NCBI GenBank assembly: GCA_016779185.1
Contig: JADHOA010000002.1
Location: 1-46,642 of the forward strand
DNA: 46,642 nucleotides
From: Rubripirellula sp.
GTDB taxonomy: Bacteria; Planctomycetota; Planctomycetia; Pirellulales; Pirellulaceae
Direction of reading: 5' to 3'
The notes under the pieces were generated by a model. The model did not search any database. It was not told the DNA's origin and worked only from the letters and a program-made list of their open reading frames with translations. Positions 28,029 to 37,295 of this stretch are shown one piece after another. How positions within the stretch are numbered: the stretch's first letter is position 1; every line of letters begins with the position of its first letter. The position numbers and the translations under genes were made by a program.

Positions 28029-28276
28029 GAAACAGCCAGCATTTGAGTTTTTTAATTGAAGTAACGGAAGCAAGTGATTCAATTAGGTACAGTGGGTTTA
28101 AGGATCGGACAACGATTCGGAACCTGCTGCTGAGTCATTCGGTAGCCAACCAAGTCCTGCGACGATGGCACAGTAAAATGACTTTTCTTGTGAAAAAGTC
28201 GCTGTTCAGCATGAAAGGCTAGTGATGGTAGAATGTTCTACTAGCAATCATCTTTGGAAATTTTGTGGGAGAGACC

Positions 28277-29323
28277 ATGAGTCAGGCGATAGCACGTCGA
28301 GATTGGCTCAAGCTAGCCGCAGCGTTAACGACTACCAATTCGATTTTGGCAACTTGCGCCAATGCGACAGTTGCGCAGCAAAGTCGTTGGAACGAATCGA
28401 TCAATCAAGGGCTTGATTGGTTAAGTCGCACGCAATCGTCTCGCGGTCAGTGGAACACTCAGGTTTATCCAACCGCTTTAGCGGCCTTGGCAGGTACCGC
28501 CTTGATCTCAAGTGGTAGCACGACGACTCAAGGGCCTTATGCGAAAGCAATCGCTAGAGTTTCTGATTTCTTGATTAGCAAGGGGCGAGATAATGGTTTG
28601 ATTGGGGATCCTCAAACAGATTCTCGTTACACCTATGGACATGGGTTTGCGATGTTGATGCTTTCTCAGGTACTTGGGGAAGAGGGCCTGATTGATCGTC
28701 GTAAAGAGTTGGTTGATGTTCTGACAAAAGCCGTGAACTTTAGCGGTAGTGCACAAACAGATGCTGGTGGATGGGGATATGTGTCGGCCAAAGAAGGAAA
28801 TAATTTTGACGAAGGCTCAACGACCATCACACAAGTGCAAGGTTTGAGAGGATGCCGAAACGCCGGGATTCCTGTCAGTGGAGAGGTGATCGATAAGGCA
28901 AAGGAATATATTTACCGCTGCAAAAACGCTGATGGCGGAATTAGTTACAGCAGTCAACAAATGGGTACCAGCAGACCTGCCATTACTGCTGCGGCACTTG
29001 CTGCTCTCTATAACGCTGGGGACTATGACAGCGAGCACGTGCCGCAAATGCTGGATTATGCAAAAGCATCTCTGCACGATATTAGCGACGGAACAAGAGC
29101 ATTCGGACATTGGCACTACACCTATCTCTATTACAGTCAGGTTGTCTATCGTCAGGGAGATGAACTGTGGGTTCCTTTTCGCGATAGGCTCTACGATCGT
29201 ATTGTGAGTGAGCAGAGGCCGGACGGCTACTGGGAAGGTCAAATCGATCCCGTTTATGTAACCGCCTGTAACCTGATTGTTTTGCAGCTAAATCAAGCAT
29301 TCTTGCCGATCTACCAAAGGTAG
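28277..29323 (+). CDS. squalene-cyclase/prenyltransferase-like alpha-toroid repeat protein
   Basis: This 348-residue protein is exported, with ARRDWLKLAAAL (residues 6-17) resembling a twin-arginine-type signal. The mature part has repeats of the prenyltransferase/squalene oxidase type (QGLDWLSRTQSSRGQW, QTDAGGWGYVS, NADGGISYSS, QRPDGYWEG), which make an alpha-alpha toroid. No DXDD cyclase motif was seen, so a terpene cyclase activity is not supported; planctomycetes have many such secreted paralogues of unknown role. The start is ATG 28277 with GGGAGAG at 28268-28274 just upstream; GTG 28265 is in frame but disfavoured. Confidence 0.85.
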   Translation: MSQAIARRDWLKLAAALTTTNSILATCANATVAQQSRWNESINQGLDWLSRTQSSRGQWNTQVYPTALAALAGTALISSGSTTTQGPYAKAIARVSDFLISKGRDNGLIGDPQTDSRYTYGHGFAMLMLSQVLGEEGLIDRRKELVDVLTKAVNFSGSAQTDAGGWGYVSAKEGNNFDEGSTTITQVQGLRGCRNAGIPVSGEVIDKAKEYIYRCKNADGGISYSSQQMGTSRPAITAAALAALYNAGDYDSEHVPQMLDYAKASLHDISDGTRAFGHWHYTYLYYSQVVYRQGDELWVPFRDRLYDRIVSEQRPDGYWEGQIDPVYVTACNLIVLQLNQAFLPIYQR

Positions 29324-29395
29324 TTGGATGTTGCAAAAGTTTCTTGACGTCAGGGACTACCACCTTATCCCCTGCTGAATCAATTCCGAACGACC

Positions 29396-31378
29396 TTATT
29401 CTTGAGCGAAAGTTATGTTCATCGGTTCGTGGGTCGCTTGCCTGCGAATCATCTCGCTGTAATAGCCTTTTTCTTGCATGAGCGTTTGATGGTTTCCTGT
29501 TTCTACGATCTGACCATCATCTAGTACGATGATTCGGTCAGCTTGTTGGATGGTGCTTAGTCGATGCGCGATAACGAATGAGGTTCGATTCTGTAATAGT
29601 TTCTTGAGGCTATTCTGAATTAGTTGTTCACTCTCACTGTCGAGATTGCTCGTTGCCTCATCTAAGATGAGTATCTTAGGGTCGGCACAGATTGCCCTAG
29701 CAATGGCGATCCGCTGTCTCTGTCCTCCAGATAACTTGACGCCACGTTCGCCAATTCGAGAGTCATAGCCACTTGGTAATCTTGAGATAAATTCATCGGC
29801 TGCCGCCATTCTGGCGGCATGAGTGATCTTTTCTAGGGTCGCATCGCGGCGCGCGTATCCAATATTGTCCGCGAGCGTTCCGTCGAATAAGAACACGTCC
29901 TGCTCAACTATCCCGAGAAGTTTCCGGTAAGATTTTAAGTTGATATCACGTAGGTCGTTCCCGTCCAAAAATATTCCGCCAGAGTCGGGGTCGTAAAACC
30001 GAGCAATTAAATTGGTTAGTGTTGTTTTCCCCGCTCCACTTCTTCCGACCAATGCAACGGTTTCTCCGGCAGCGATTTCAACGGAGATGTTTCTCAGAAC
30101 TTGTTGGCTGGACTTGGGGTAAGAGAAACAAACGCTATCTAGGCGGAGACTACCGGCGGCGGACTTTTTTGTGACTCGAATTGCATGTGGTGCAGCGGGT
30201 AGCTCTTGTTCGATTTCTAGTACATCTAATATACGATCAAGGCCCGCTAGATTGTTTTGGAACCCCGCTGCACTGGCTGCAAGCGTTGCCAGGGGATCTA
30301 GCAGCATCGTCAGGTAGACCAAGAACATCATCAGGTCGCCCAGCGTAAGTTCGGCTTGGATGATTTGGTAGCCACCGTAGAGCAAAAGCGCTGTTGAGGC
30401 GAGCGGAATTAACACCTCCCAGACCGTTTCAATGAGGCGAGTCCACCACCAAGTGAAGAGCTGCTGCCTGATGAGGAGATTTCCTTCGCCGACAAATCTT
30501 CGTGTTTCACATGATTGGCGGGAAAAAGTTCTTACAACTTTGATCCCACCAAATGTTTCCGTCACACCACTGTCAATCGATTGACGCTGTTTCCGAATAT
30601 CCCTGTATAAAGGTCGTATGCGATTAATCCAAGTTCGATGGCTTACCCAAACCAAAGGTAATAGCATCGCACCACCAACCATTAACTTCCAATCAACTAG
30701 CGTTAATATGATCAGGCTGCCAATGAGTTGTACGATTGCACGCCACGGGTTGTAGAGCATGCTGAATATGAGGTCAGCGACACCTCCTGCGTCTTCGCGA
30801 ATTAGGCTGGCTGCACCTCCACTTTTGAGTTCATGAACAAGGTTCATCGGAAGGTGGATGGAGTGCTCAAAGACTTTTTTGCGAATGTGGATTTGAGTAA
30901 GGTTGACGGATTTTGTTGCAATCCACCTGCTCCATAAGTGGATGGCGGTCGCGGTCGCGGTGATGGATATAACACTCACGGCTATGGTGTAAAGAATAGC
31001 GAAGGGGTCAGTGCCGGTAATGAAAAATGATGCCCAATTAGGCACGGGTTCAGGGGGGGTAGTCAAAGCAAGGTCGATGGCAAGTTTGGTCCCCAGTGGC
31101 GGTATGAGACGTAGGCCGATGGCTACAGTCAGTAATAAAAGAGCCAAAGCTATTTGAGATCGATGTCCCCTTAGAAGTCCGAGAAATTTGAGAAACAATT
31201 CTAAGGACGTTCGGTCTCGATCTCCGAGCTTTTTTGCCGGCTTACCAGAGTGGCCATGGAATGAAACTGGCGAGTTTTTTGCCGAACGCGCACGATCTCG
31301 AAATTCTAGGAATCTTTTTCGACTGGACTGACTCGCCATCGCTAGCTCTGTTGAAGTAGTTTGTTCGGCTGATCTCAT
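29396..31378 (-). CDS. MsbA-type ABC exporter (fused membrane and ATPase domains)
   Basis: This 660-residue half-transporter has an N-terminal six-helix exporter domain (about 85-370) after a basic, charged N-terminus, followed by the ATPase: Walker A GRSGAGKTT near 443-451, signature LSGGQRQRIAIARA near 547-560, Walker B ILILDEATSNLD near 570-581, and the H-loop in FVIAHRLST near 603-611. It is a type IV exporter of the MsbA/lipid-A or drug-export kind; the substrate is unknown. The first 80 residues are extra compared with the usual form. ATG 31378 is the longest reading; ATG 31339 is also possible. Confidence 0.93.
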   Translation of the reverse strand: MRSAEQTTSTELAMASQSSRKRFLEFRDRARSAKNSPVSFHGHSGKPAKKLGDRDRTSLELFLKFLGLLRGHRSQIALALLLLTVAIGLRLIPPLGTKLAIDLALTTPPEPVPNWASFFITGTDPFAILYTIAVSVISITATATAIHLWSRWIATKSVNLTQIHIRKKVFEHSIHLPMNLVHELKSGGAASLIREDAGGVADLIFSMLYNPWRAIVQLIGSLIILTLVDWKLMVGGAMLLPLVWVSHRTWINRIRPLYRDIRKQRQSIDSGVTETFGGIKVVRTFSRQSCETRRFVGEGNLLIRQQLFTWWWTRLIETVWEVLIPLASTALLLYGGYQIIQAELTLGDLMMFLVYLTMLLDPLATLAASAAGFQNNLAGLDRILDVLEIEQELPAAPHAIRVTKKSAAGSLRLDSVCFSYPKSSQQVLRNISVEIAAGETVALVGRSGAGKTTLTNLIARFYDPDSGGIFLDGNDLRDINLKSYRKLLGIVEQDVFLFDGTLADNIGYARRDATLEKITHAARMAAADEFISRLPSGYDSRIGERGVKLSGGQRQRIAIARAICADPKILILDEATSNLDSESEQLIQNSLKKLLQNRTSFVIAHRLSTIQQADRIIVLDDGQIVETGNHQTLMQEKGYYSEMIRRQATHEPMNITFAQE

Positions 31379-31540
31379 TGGTGTTACATTGTGTGCTCGT
31401 GACCACTCGCCATTTGTGAAAGCGGGTAAACTTACCGAACGATTTCAGTTTTATTTTTTAGAAAGCGAACTTCACACAACAAATTTTGTGTCAAGCCAAG
31501 TTGGAGTGACTAACAAGTTTTACCCCCGAGCCGATTGAGT

Positions 31541-31556
31541 GACAGAGTTCTCTGTC
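31541..31556. promoter_or_regulatory. 7-base dyad upstream of the sodium symporter gene
   Basis: GACAGAG (31541-31547) and CTCTGTC (31550-31556) form a dyad separated by TT, ending 8 bases before the ATG at 31565. As DNA it could be an operator half-site pair; as RNA it would form a tight hairpin covering the ribosome binding region. No family of regulator is identified and chance is not excluded. Confidence 0.3.
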
Positions 31557-31564
31557 GAAATAGC

Positions 31565-33763
31565 ATGCAGACAATCGATTATGTAGTCTTGTTTGGTTAT
31601 TTTGCGATCATGATTGCCATCGGAATATGGGCAATGCGACGTGTGAATAATCAAGAAGATTATTTCATGGGTGGAAGAGGGTTTGGCAAGGTCATGCAGA
31701 CCTTTGCGGCATTTGGTGCCGGAACTGGTGCTCATGAGCCAGTTCAGGTGGGACGGACGGTCTGGACGAGCGGATTAAGTGGTGTTTGGTCGGCTTTGAT
31801 GTGGTTATTCGTCACGCCGGTATATTGGATCACCGCAGTTTGGTACCGCCGAATGAGGCATTTGACACTCGGTGACTGGTTTGTGGAGAGGTATCAGTCA
31901 CGAGCGATGGGAGTTGCCTATACGTTCTTCGCGATCGTTTTTTACATGTTTTATCTATCGACAATGTTTTCTGCGATCGCGAAGTTTGCGGTACCGCTGT
32001 TGGGGTTTGAAACAGGATTATTTGGATATGAAATTCGTTTTACATTGATACCGTTAATTGCAGGAATCGTCATCATTTACGGCGTTCTTGGTGGACTCAC
32101 AGCCGCTTATTGGACTGATCTTGTCCAAGGAATCTTTATTGTCGTTCTTTCAGTTTTGCTGATTCCGTACGGTCTGTGGCTGTTGTGTTCCGAGTTTGCG
32201 GTAGACGGACCACAAAACATGATGCGTGGATTTGAAATCATGCATCAGCGTATTTCTGGGGATTACTTCAGTCTCTTTGCCGGACCGAGCAGTGGAGAAT
32301 TTCCAATCCAGTACATCGTGTCGCTTTCCCTTCTTGGAATGGTTGGAATCGTTGTACAGCCTCATTTTATTGCTACAGGAGGCGGTTCAGCTAAGTCCGA
32401 GGATGAAGCTCGTATAGGACTGGTGGTTGGGAATTTCCTAAAGCGTTTGTGTACGGTTGGCTGGGCAATCACTGCTTTAATTGCGGTTGCCCTGCTTTCG
32501 GGAAGCCCCGAGATTGCATCCGATCCTGATCAAGTTTGGGGTGTTGCAGCGAGGGAAATCCTTGGGCCAATGAACTTGGGACTTGTTGGGTTAATGCTTG
32601 CATGCCTATTAGCTGCGATGATGAGTTCTGCGGACACCTATATGATTGTGACTTCTGCTCTTGTTGTCAGGAACGTTTATGCTGCCTACATCAATCCAAA
32701 TGCTGAGGAAAAAAGATATGTGTTAGTAGGAAGATTGACCGGACTATTAATTATCTTGGGTGCGGTGGTTGTCTCGCTCACTTACTCAGATGTATTCGGG
32801 CAATTCAAAATGGCAATGGAGTTGCCGATTCTTTTTGCAGCACCCTTTTGGGTAGGGATGTATTGGAGACGAGCCAATCGACGTGCTGTTTGGGGAACAA
32901 TCTTTGCTTCTTTGCTTCTGTTTTTTGTTCTTCCCGTCATTATCCCTGCTCTTTTTCCTAGTCTGAGGCAGAATTCAAAATTTGCTGGGGTGACTGACCG
33001 TATCACGAAGACATTTGTGCGTCCCGCATCAGAGTCTGATGTTTCTAGATATCAAGCTTGGTTGGATGCCGAACAGGAAATTGATGAAAAATATTCAGGT
33101 GATCAAGCTGAACCAAGTAAATACGAGGCTGCGCGAAAGATGCTTGGAGCGGCTCCACCCAAAGCGTTGTTGGGTGAGCCCATAGAGATTAGCGTCATTT
33201 CTGGCGGGGTGCCGGTTTATTGGAGAGGAGGAGTTGATTCGATCGACAGCTTTGGAGAGAGAATGGGGGCGGTTGAGTTTACATTAGGTTCTGAGGATCT
33301 GGTTGATGGTGTCATGGTTAGGGTTGAAAAAGCTACCGGTAGTGTCATTGGCAATGGCGCATTTAATCTTGATTTCCTTATTTACTCATTGGTGGGTATC
33401 GATCTTTCACGTGTTTCCAAAGCAACTTTAGAGACACTTCGGCTTCCGCTGCGGCTTCTTGCTCCTTTTCTCATTCTAGTCGGCTTGAGTTATTTGACCC
33501 GCAAAGAAGACGAAGAAGTGTTAGATCGCTACTATGCGAAAATGAATACTCCAGTTGATCCAAATCCTGAGTTGGACAAGCGGAAGTTAGAGTCGGCTTA
33601 TGCGAACCCCAAATCAACGACTCTGCGGAAGATTTTCCCAAATACAGACCTAGAATTCACGCGACCCACAACCATGGATCTTGTTGGTTTTTTCATCTCT
33701 TGTGTCGTTTGTGTTTTAGTGATCGGCTTCTTAACTTTGCTTGCCTCTCTGGGGGCCACATGA
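31565..33763 (+). CDS. sodium:solute symporter (SSS family) with a large soluble insert
   Basis: This protein of about 732 residues belongs to the sodium/solute symporter family. The N-terminus MQTIDYVVLFGYFAIMIAIG is helix one, followed by EDYFMGGRGF; about twelve helices can be counted to residue ~470. Residues about 475-610 form a soluble, charged, partly repeat-free insert before the next helix (near 625-645), and the C-terminus ends in another helix near 710-730. That is longer than the roughly 500-580 of typical members. The substrate could be a sugar, amino acid or nucleobase. ATG 31565 is preferred over the TTG at 31535. Confidence 0.9.
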   Translation: MQTIDYVVLFGYFAIMIAIGIWAMRRVNNQEDYFMGGRGFGKVMQTFAAFGAGTGAHEPVQVGRTVWTSGLSGVWSALMWLFVTPVYWITAVWYRRMRHLTLGDWFVERYQSRAMGVAYTFFAIVFYMFYLSTMFSAIAKFAVPLLGFETGLFGYEIRFTLIPLIAGIVIIYGVLGGLTAAYWTDLVQGIFIVVLSVLLIPYGLWLLCSEFAVDGPQNMMRGFEIMHQRISGDYFSLFAGPSSGEFPIQYIVSLSLLGMVGIVVQPHFIATGGGSAKSEDEARIGLVVGNFLKRLCTVGWAITALIAVALLSGSPEIASDPDQVWGVAAREILGPMNLGLVGLMLACLLAAMMSSADTYMIVTSALVVRNVYAAYINPNAEEKRYVLVGRLTGLLIILGAVVVSLTYSDVFGQFKMAMELPILFAAPFWVGMYWRRANRRAVWGTIFASLLLFFVLPVIIPALFPSLRQNSKFAGVTDRITKTFVRPASESDVSRYQAWLDAEQEIDEKYSGDQAEPSKYEAARKMLGAAPPKALLGEPIEISVISGGVPVYWRGGVDSIDSFGERMGAVEFTLGSEDLVDGVMVRVEKATGSVIGNGAFNLDFLIYSLVGIDLSRVSKATLETLRLPLRLLAPFLILVGLSYLTRKEDEEVLDRYYAKMNTPVDPNPELDKRKLESAYANPKSTTLRKIFPNTDLEFTRPTTMDLVGFFISCVVCVLVIGFLTLLASLGAT

Positions 33764-33992
33764 TAGGCCACGTTGTATTGCAAGTAACCTAGCTTGTTTC
33801 TTGTACTGCCGGTTCCATCATGAAGCTGCTCTTAACCGTACGAGACGCGTCTGAGCAAGATAAGTTGATGGCTAATAACTGAAAGTCAATAAGAATGTCG
33901 TTTGGCTAATTTTGATCAAGCAAAGCGTTTTTCTTCGAATACTTGTGTCGAGCGATTTCTCGGTTCTTTATCGCGAACAAGAATGTTTGAAG

Positions 33993-34856
33993 TTAGGAGC
34001 TTGCACTTCGGTAACTGGCCAATGCTCGGTAAAATACCCACCGGCTGATGAGCAGGCTTGTACATGCTGCCACAAACGCCCATCCGACTAACAGCCATTC
34101 AGAGGGTGTTCGAGGATCAATGGGTTTTGCAAGGATTCTAGCAGGAACGTTTACGACCAGCAGCACTGGTACGACGAAAGTAAAAAAGCCATACAACGGT
34201 TTCCCCCATCCTCGGTTATACATCTCCATGGGATAGCGACTGAAATTGGTTATATAAAACCAAAAGTTGTAAAGCGTCTGATTTCTACCTAGCCAAACAC
34301 TTGTGGCACTCAGGCAAATCATCAGGCTATACATGATCACGATGCCCAGGAAAACGAACACAATATAGAGTGCGACTTCGTAAATCGATGGAACCATTGG
34401 GTTGGTCTCTCGTGCGGAAAGATTCCAAAGAGAGATCGCAGCAATTACAAGTCCTGCCGCAAAGTTTGAAAGCGAGCTCCAATCTACCTTGCGAAATGAA
34501 ATAAGAAATTGCGTATCAATTGGTTTAAGTAGTGCAAAGTCTAGGCCACCCGTTCTGATTAGTTCGCTAAATTCTTCCGCGTTGGGCATGAAGAACGCTT
34601 GAACGATGCTATTGATAAACCAAGTGGTTGCAAGGAAAAGAAAGAACTTATCGCGATCCCACCCGGTATCGGCACCGATTGTGTCGGTGTATTGAAAGAG
34701 TATCAGATAAAAGCCAACATTCATTAATGTCCAGCCGACACTGCTAACGCATTGAAGAATGAAATTGGTTCGGAAAGTCATGTCGCGAATAAGGCTGTTT
34801 TTCGCAAAGGTGGCGAAAACTTTCCAGTAATGGGGGTGTGAGTCGTGCGACTTCAT
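33993..34856 (-). CDS. ABC-2 family permease, DUF990 type (second of pair)
   Basis: This 287-residue membrane protein has six predicted helices, an N-terminal YWKVFATFAKNSLIRDMTFR segment, and an FSELIRTGGLDFALLKPID loop, both typical of the DUF990 (ABC_membrane_6) permeases that pair with a partner permease and a Uup-like ATPase. It lies 12 bases after the stop of its partner gene and is clearly cotranscribed. The ATPase gene is not in the neighbourhood. The substrate is unknown. Confidence 0.87.
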   Translation of the reverse strand: MKSHDSHPHYWKVFATFAKNSLIRDMTFRTNFILQCVSSVGWTLMNVGFYLILFQYTDTIGADTGWDRDKFFLFLATTWFINSIVQAFFMPNAEEFSELIRTGGLDFALLKPIDTQFLISFRKVDWSSLSNFAAGLVIAAISLWNLSARETNPMVPSIYEVALYIVFVFLGIVIMYSLMICLSATSVWLGRNQTLYNFWFYITNFSRYPMEMYNRGWGKPLYGFFTFVVPVLLVVNVPARILAKPIDPRTPSEWLLVGWAFVAACTSLLISRWVFYRALASYRSASS

Positions 34857-34868
34857 GTGTTGTGCTTT

Positions 34869-35732
34869 CTATCCGCCGAATCCGCTGTATCGCTTTACAC
34901 CTCGCCCGTATGCAAGTCTGCAGACCACGATAAAAAAGACAAGCCAAGCAGCTTCTACAGCCAGTTCTAGAGGAAGGTCTTCCGGGGGGATTTTTTCGAG
35001 AAAAATAGCTGCGGGAAAATAAGCCAAGTATTTAAAGGGAAGGAAATTGACAACCGCTTCAATCTGATCAGGTAGCAGGGTGAGCGGAAACATGTGACCC
35101 GATAGAAAAAAGCTGAAAAGCATGTACACGAACAATAGAGAAGAGACCTCAAGAAACCAAAATCCAATCATCCCGATCGCCGCCTCGAGGAAAAAGCCAA
35201 TTAGGAAACCCATGAGCAGGGATATCGCGAACGCGCTGATGACTAGTAGGTCAGGCATGCCATTGATGAAAAAATTTCTACAGAGAAAAAATACTAACGC
35301 GAATGGTCCGGTAGCAATGACGTAGTATGCAAACTTGTGCGCAATTCGATTGAGTAGCAAAAAACCAATAAGGTCTATCGGTTGAATTAGATATTTTTTG
35401 ATTTCGCCTTCGCGGATTTGCTTGGCTATGCCAGAGGCGAGTCCAGGCATGCTTGAGAAGGCACGTCCCAGCATCGTGAGAAGATAGTAGGCAACAATCT
35501 CTTCAAATTGAAATCCACCAATCAAACCCTTCGGGTTTTCACCTTTGCTTTCTATTGCGTCAAAAATTGCGAACCAGAGGAATATCTGAGTGACGATAGG
35601 TAGGAATCGCATCAGCGTGCCAAGTGCAAAATCCCCCCGATAAACCAGTCTCTCTTCTAGAGCCGTCCGGAAAATCATTATCCAAGAAGATAATTTCCAG
35701 TTCATCCATGTTGGTGCGGTAAGCATCAGCAA
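34869..35732 (-). CDS. ABC-2 family permease, DUF990 type (first of pair)
   Basis: This 287-residue six-helix permease is homologous to its downstream neighbour, with an ALEERLVYRGDFALGTLMRF N-terminal segment and the loop KQIREGEIKKYLIQPIDLIG. It forms the first half of a two-gene permease unit (gap 12 bases). Upstream, 57 bases away, is fliO, so it could be cotranscribed with the flagellar genes although no flagellar role is known. ATG 35732. Confidence 0.87.
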   Translation of the reverse strand: MLMLTAPTWMNWKLSSWIMIFRTALEERLVYRGDFALGTLMRFLPIVTQIFLWFAIFDAIESKGENPKGLIGGFQFEEIVAYYLLTMLGRAFSSMPGLASGIAKQIREGEIKKYLIQPIDLIGFLLLNRIAHKFAYYVIATGPFALVFFLCRNFFINGMPDLLVISAFAISLLMGFLIGFFLEAAIGMIGFWFLEVSSLLFVYMLFSFFLSGHMFPLTLLPDQIEAVVNFLPFKYLAYFPAAIFLEKIPPEDLPLELAVEAAWLVFFIVVCRLAYGRGVKRYSGFGG

Positions 35733-35789
35733 AGTATTTCTAACAGCGTTGGCAATAATTGGTCAGTTTCGTCGAACTTGATGAGCAGC

Positions 35790-36380
35790 TTAATCTTTCA
35801 AGTTTTGTGCAGCACTCACGAATTCGTTAACCGTTTCCGGTTCCAGTAATTTAAGGACTTCGTCTATTTCTAGAGGTTCTTGGATTTCGCATAGTGTTTG
35901 TAAACCGGTTTCGTTCTGAGAGACCAGAAGTATTCGATTCGCAAACCGAAGAACGTGAATCTTTGTGCGCTGATCGAATGCGATACTTCCCATTGATTCA
36001 AATAAGCCCTCTGGCAATGCTCGATTCGACACAGACTTGTTGCCCAGTTTTCGGTTAAGCCAAACAAAGGCTGCGAATAAACCAAATACGATCATCAGGC
36101 TGGTGATCATCGTGACTGCGGGAGCGGCGATGATCTTTAACATCGATCGTTCTGGATTCGCGTCATCTTCCTCGATTGACCTTGGGCTTAGACGAGGAAA
36201 ACCAGTTTCCAGCGGTTGTGATTTGTCGATTTGCTTGCCAAGTGGATTATTTCTATTCGGCCGAACAATTTCGGCACCCAGTGACTCGCGATCGCCCGAT
36301 GATGGATTGAATTGTTGCGCATCGCTAGTGCCGAGAGAGATGAATGCGAACAATGCTAGGCCTGCTGATATTCGCTTCAT
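35790..36380 (-). CDS. fliO: FliO flagellar export-apparatus protein
   Basis: The protein has about 196 residues from ATG 36380, starting with a signal-like MKRISAGLALFAFISLG. A Ser/Pro/Asn-rich periplasmic linker is followed by one membrane helix (TSLMIVFGLFAAFVWLNRKL) and a cytoplasmic FliO domain (GLFESMGSIAFDQRTKIHVL, then RILLVSQNETG). It assists assembly of the FliP ring in the flagellar type III export gate. The open frame runs upstream to a TTG at 36476 through a tandem repeat, but the signal sequence argues for the start given here. fliP, fliQ and fliR do not follow; ABC-2 permeases do. Confidence 0.8.
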   Translation of the reverse strand: MKRISAGLALFAFISLGTSDAQQFNPSSGDRESLGAEIVRPNRNNPLGKQIDKSQPLETGFPRLSPRSIEEDDANPERSMLKIIAAPAVTMITSLMIVFGLFAAFVWLNRKLGNKSVSNRALPEGLFESMGSIAFDQRTKIHVLRFANRILLVSQNETGLQTLCEIQEPLEIDEVLKLLEPETVNEFVSAAQNLKD

Positions 36381-36438
36381 TAAAAACATGCATCCGCTTC
36401 GCATCTGGGCACTGTTTATGGGTTGGGTTTTTGAAGTT

Positions 36439-36482
36439 GCGTTAGCGTTGTCGATAGAGTGCGTTAGCGTTGTCAATAGATT
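36439..36482. repeat. 22-base tandem duplication at the fliN-fliO junction
   Basis: Two adjacent 22-base units at 36439-36460 and 36461-36482 differ at only two positions. They span the fliN stop codon (36473-36475) and the upstream extension of the fliO frame. This looks like a recent slippage or duplication that altered the fliN 3' end or the fliO leader. Confidence 0.8.
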
Positions 36483-36901
36483 GGGTTGTGAGTATCTGTC
36501 TGCAAACCGATTAGCTCAGTAACGCGGACAGAAAACTTTTGATCGACTACCAAGGCTTCACCGAGCGCAATTAATTTTTCGTTGGCGAAAATGCTAACTG
36601 GTTCACACGCATCTTGGTCTAAAGTGATAACCGATCCATTTCGAAGTCTTAGAAATTCATCCAGTTTCATCGTTGTTTGACCAAGATTGATTCGAAGATC
36701 AACTTCGATTTCATCCATAAGGTCGTTCACCGTTGAAAAGCGTTTTGAAATAGGGTTGTGCTGCGAAGGCGTGATTTCTGCTAACGGAAATGGTGCTGCG
36801 CATTGGTTACCTGTGCGTGCCAAGTTTTCTGTATTGTTTGCATCTGTATTCATGTCGTCGAAGCCAGGGGTGCTCGGTTGCGATTTACTTTGAAGATTCA
36901 T
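36473..36901 (-). CDS. fliN: FliN flagellar motor switch protein
   Basis: This 142-residue protein has a disordered N-terminus (about 1-55) and a C-terminal SpoA/FliN domain (about 60-135) with LMDEIEVDLRINLGQTTMKL, RNGSVITLDQDACEPVSIFA and NEKLIALGEALVVDQKFSVR. These are the classical FliN positions for the C-ring, which governs rotation direction and export. fliO follows on the same strand. No fliM or other switch gene is adjacent. It starts at ATG 36901. Confidence 0.93.
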   Translation of the reverse strand: MNLQSKSQPSTPGFDDMNTDANNTENLARTGNQCAAPFPLAEITPSQHNPISKRFSTVNDLMDEIEVDLRINLGQTTMKLDEFLRLRNGSVITLDQDACEPVSIFANEKLIALGEALVVDQKFSVRVTELIGLQTDTHNPIY

Positions 36902-37295
36902 TAGTTCGTCGTGTTGGCGGGGCGCTCATTGTCAGATGCATTACGCTCTACAAGACTTCGCGGCGTTAAATCTCGGTGTTGATCTATGCGCGGGTTTGTT
37001 TTCTAAAGCATAAATCAACGAGCCTGCTACTCGTCAACAGATGTTTTATTGCCTGAAGAGGTGTTGTTGTTCAGGCCTCGGTGAGTCAGCGAAAGTTGAG
37101 AAAGTCAATTTCAAGCGAATCACGCCGCTTGAATGTATCGTTTTATTTGCTTTTTGGTGCCGGGCCGATGATCACCCCCATAATGGCCAGGATATTGGGG
37201 AAAGCATTTTTAACGCTGTGGAAATTGATTTCAGTTGTTTTTCTCCAGTGAATTCATGCGAGAGTATCGTGGTACGTGATTGCGGCTTGACGTGT
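36902..37295. other. intergenic region between fliN and the Rossmann-fold gene
   Basis: About 394 bases with no credible gene. Frames on both strands lack ribosome binding sites and recognisable products, and one long plus-strand frame (37041-37382) overlaps the neighbouring gene antisense. It should carry the fliN promoter. No sigma-28 or sigma-54 motif was found by eye. Confidence 0.5.
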
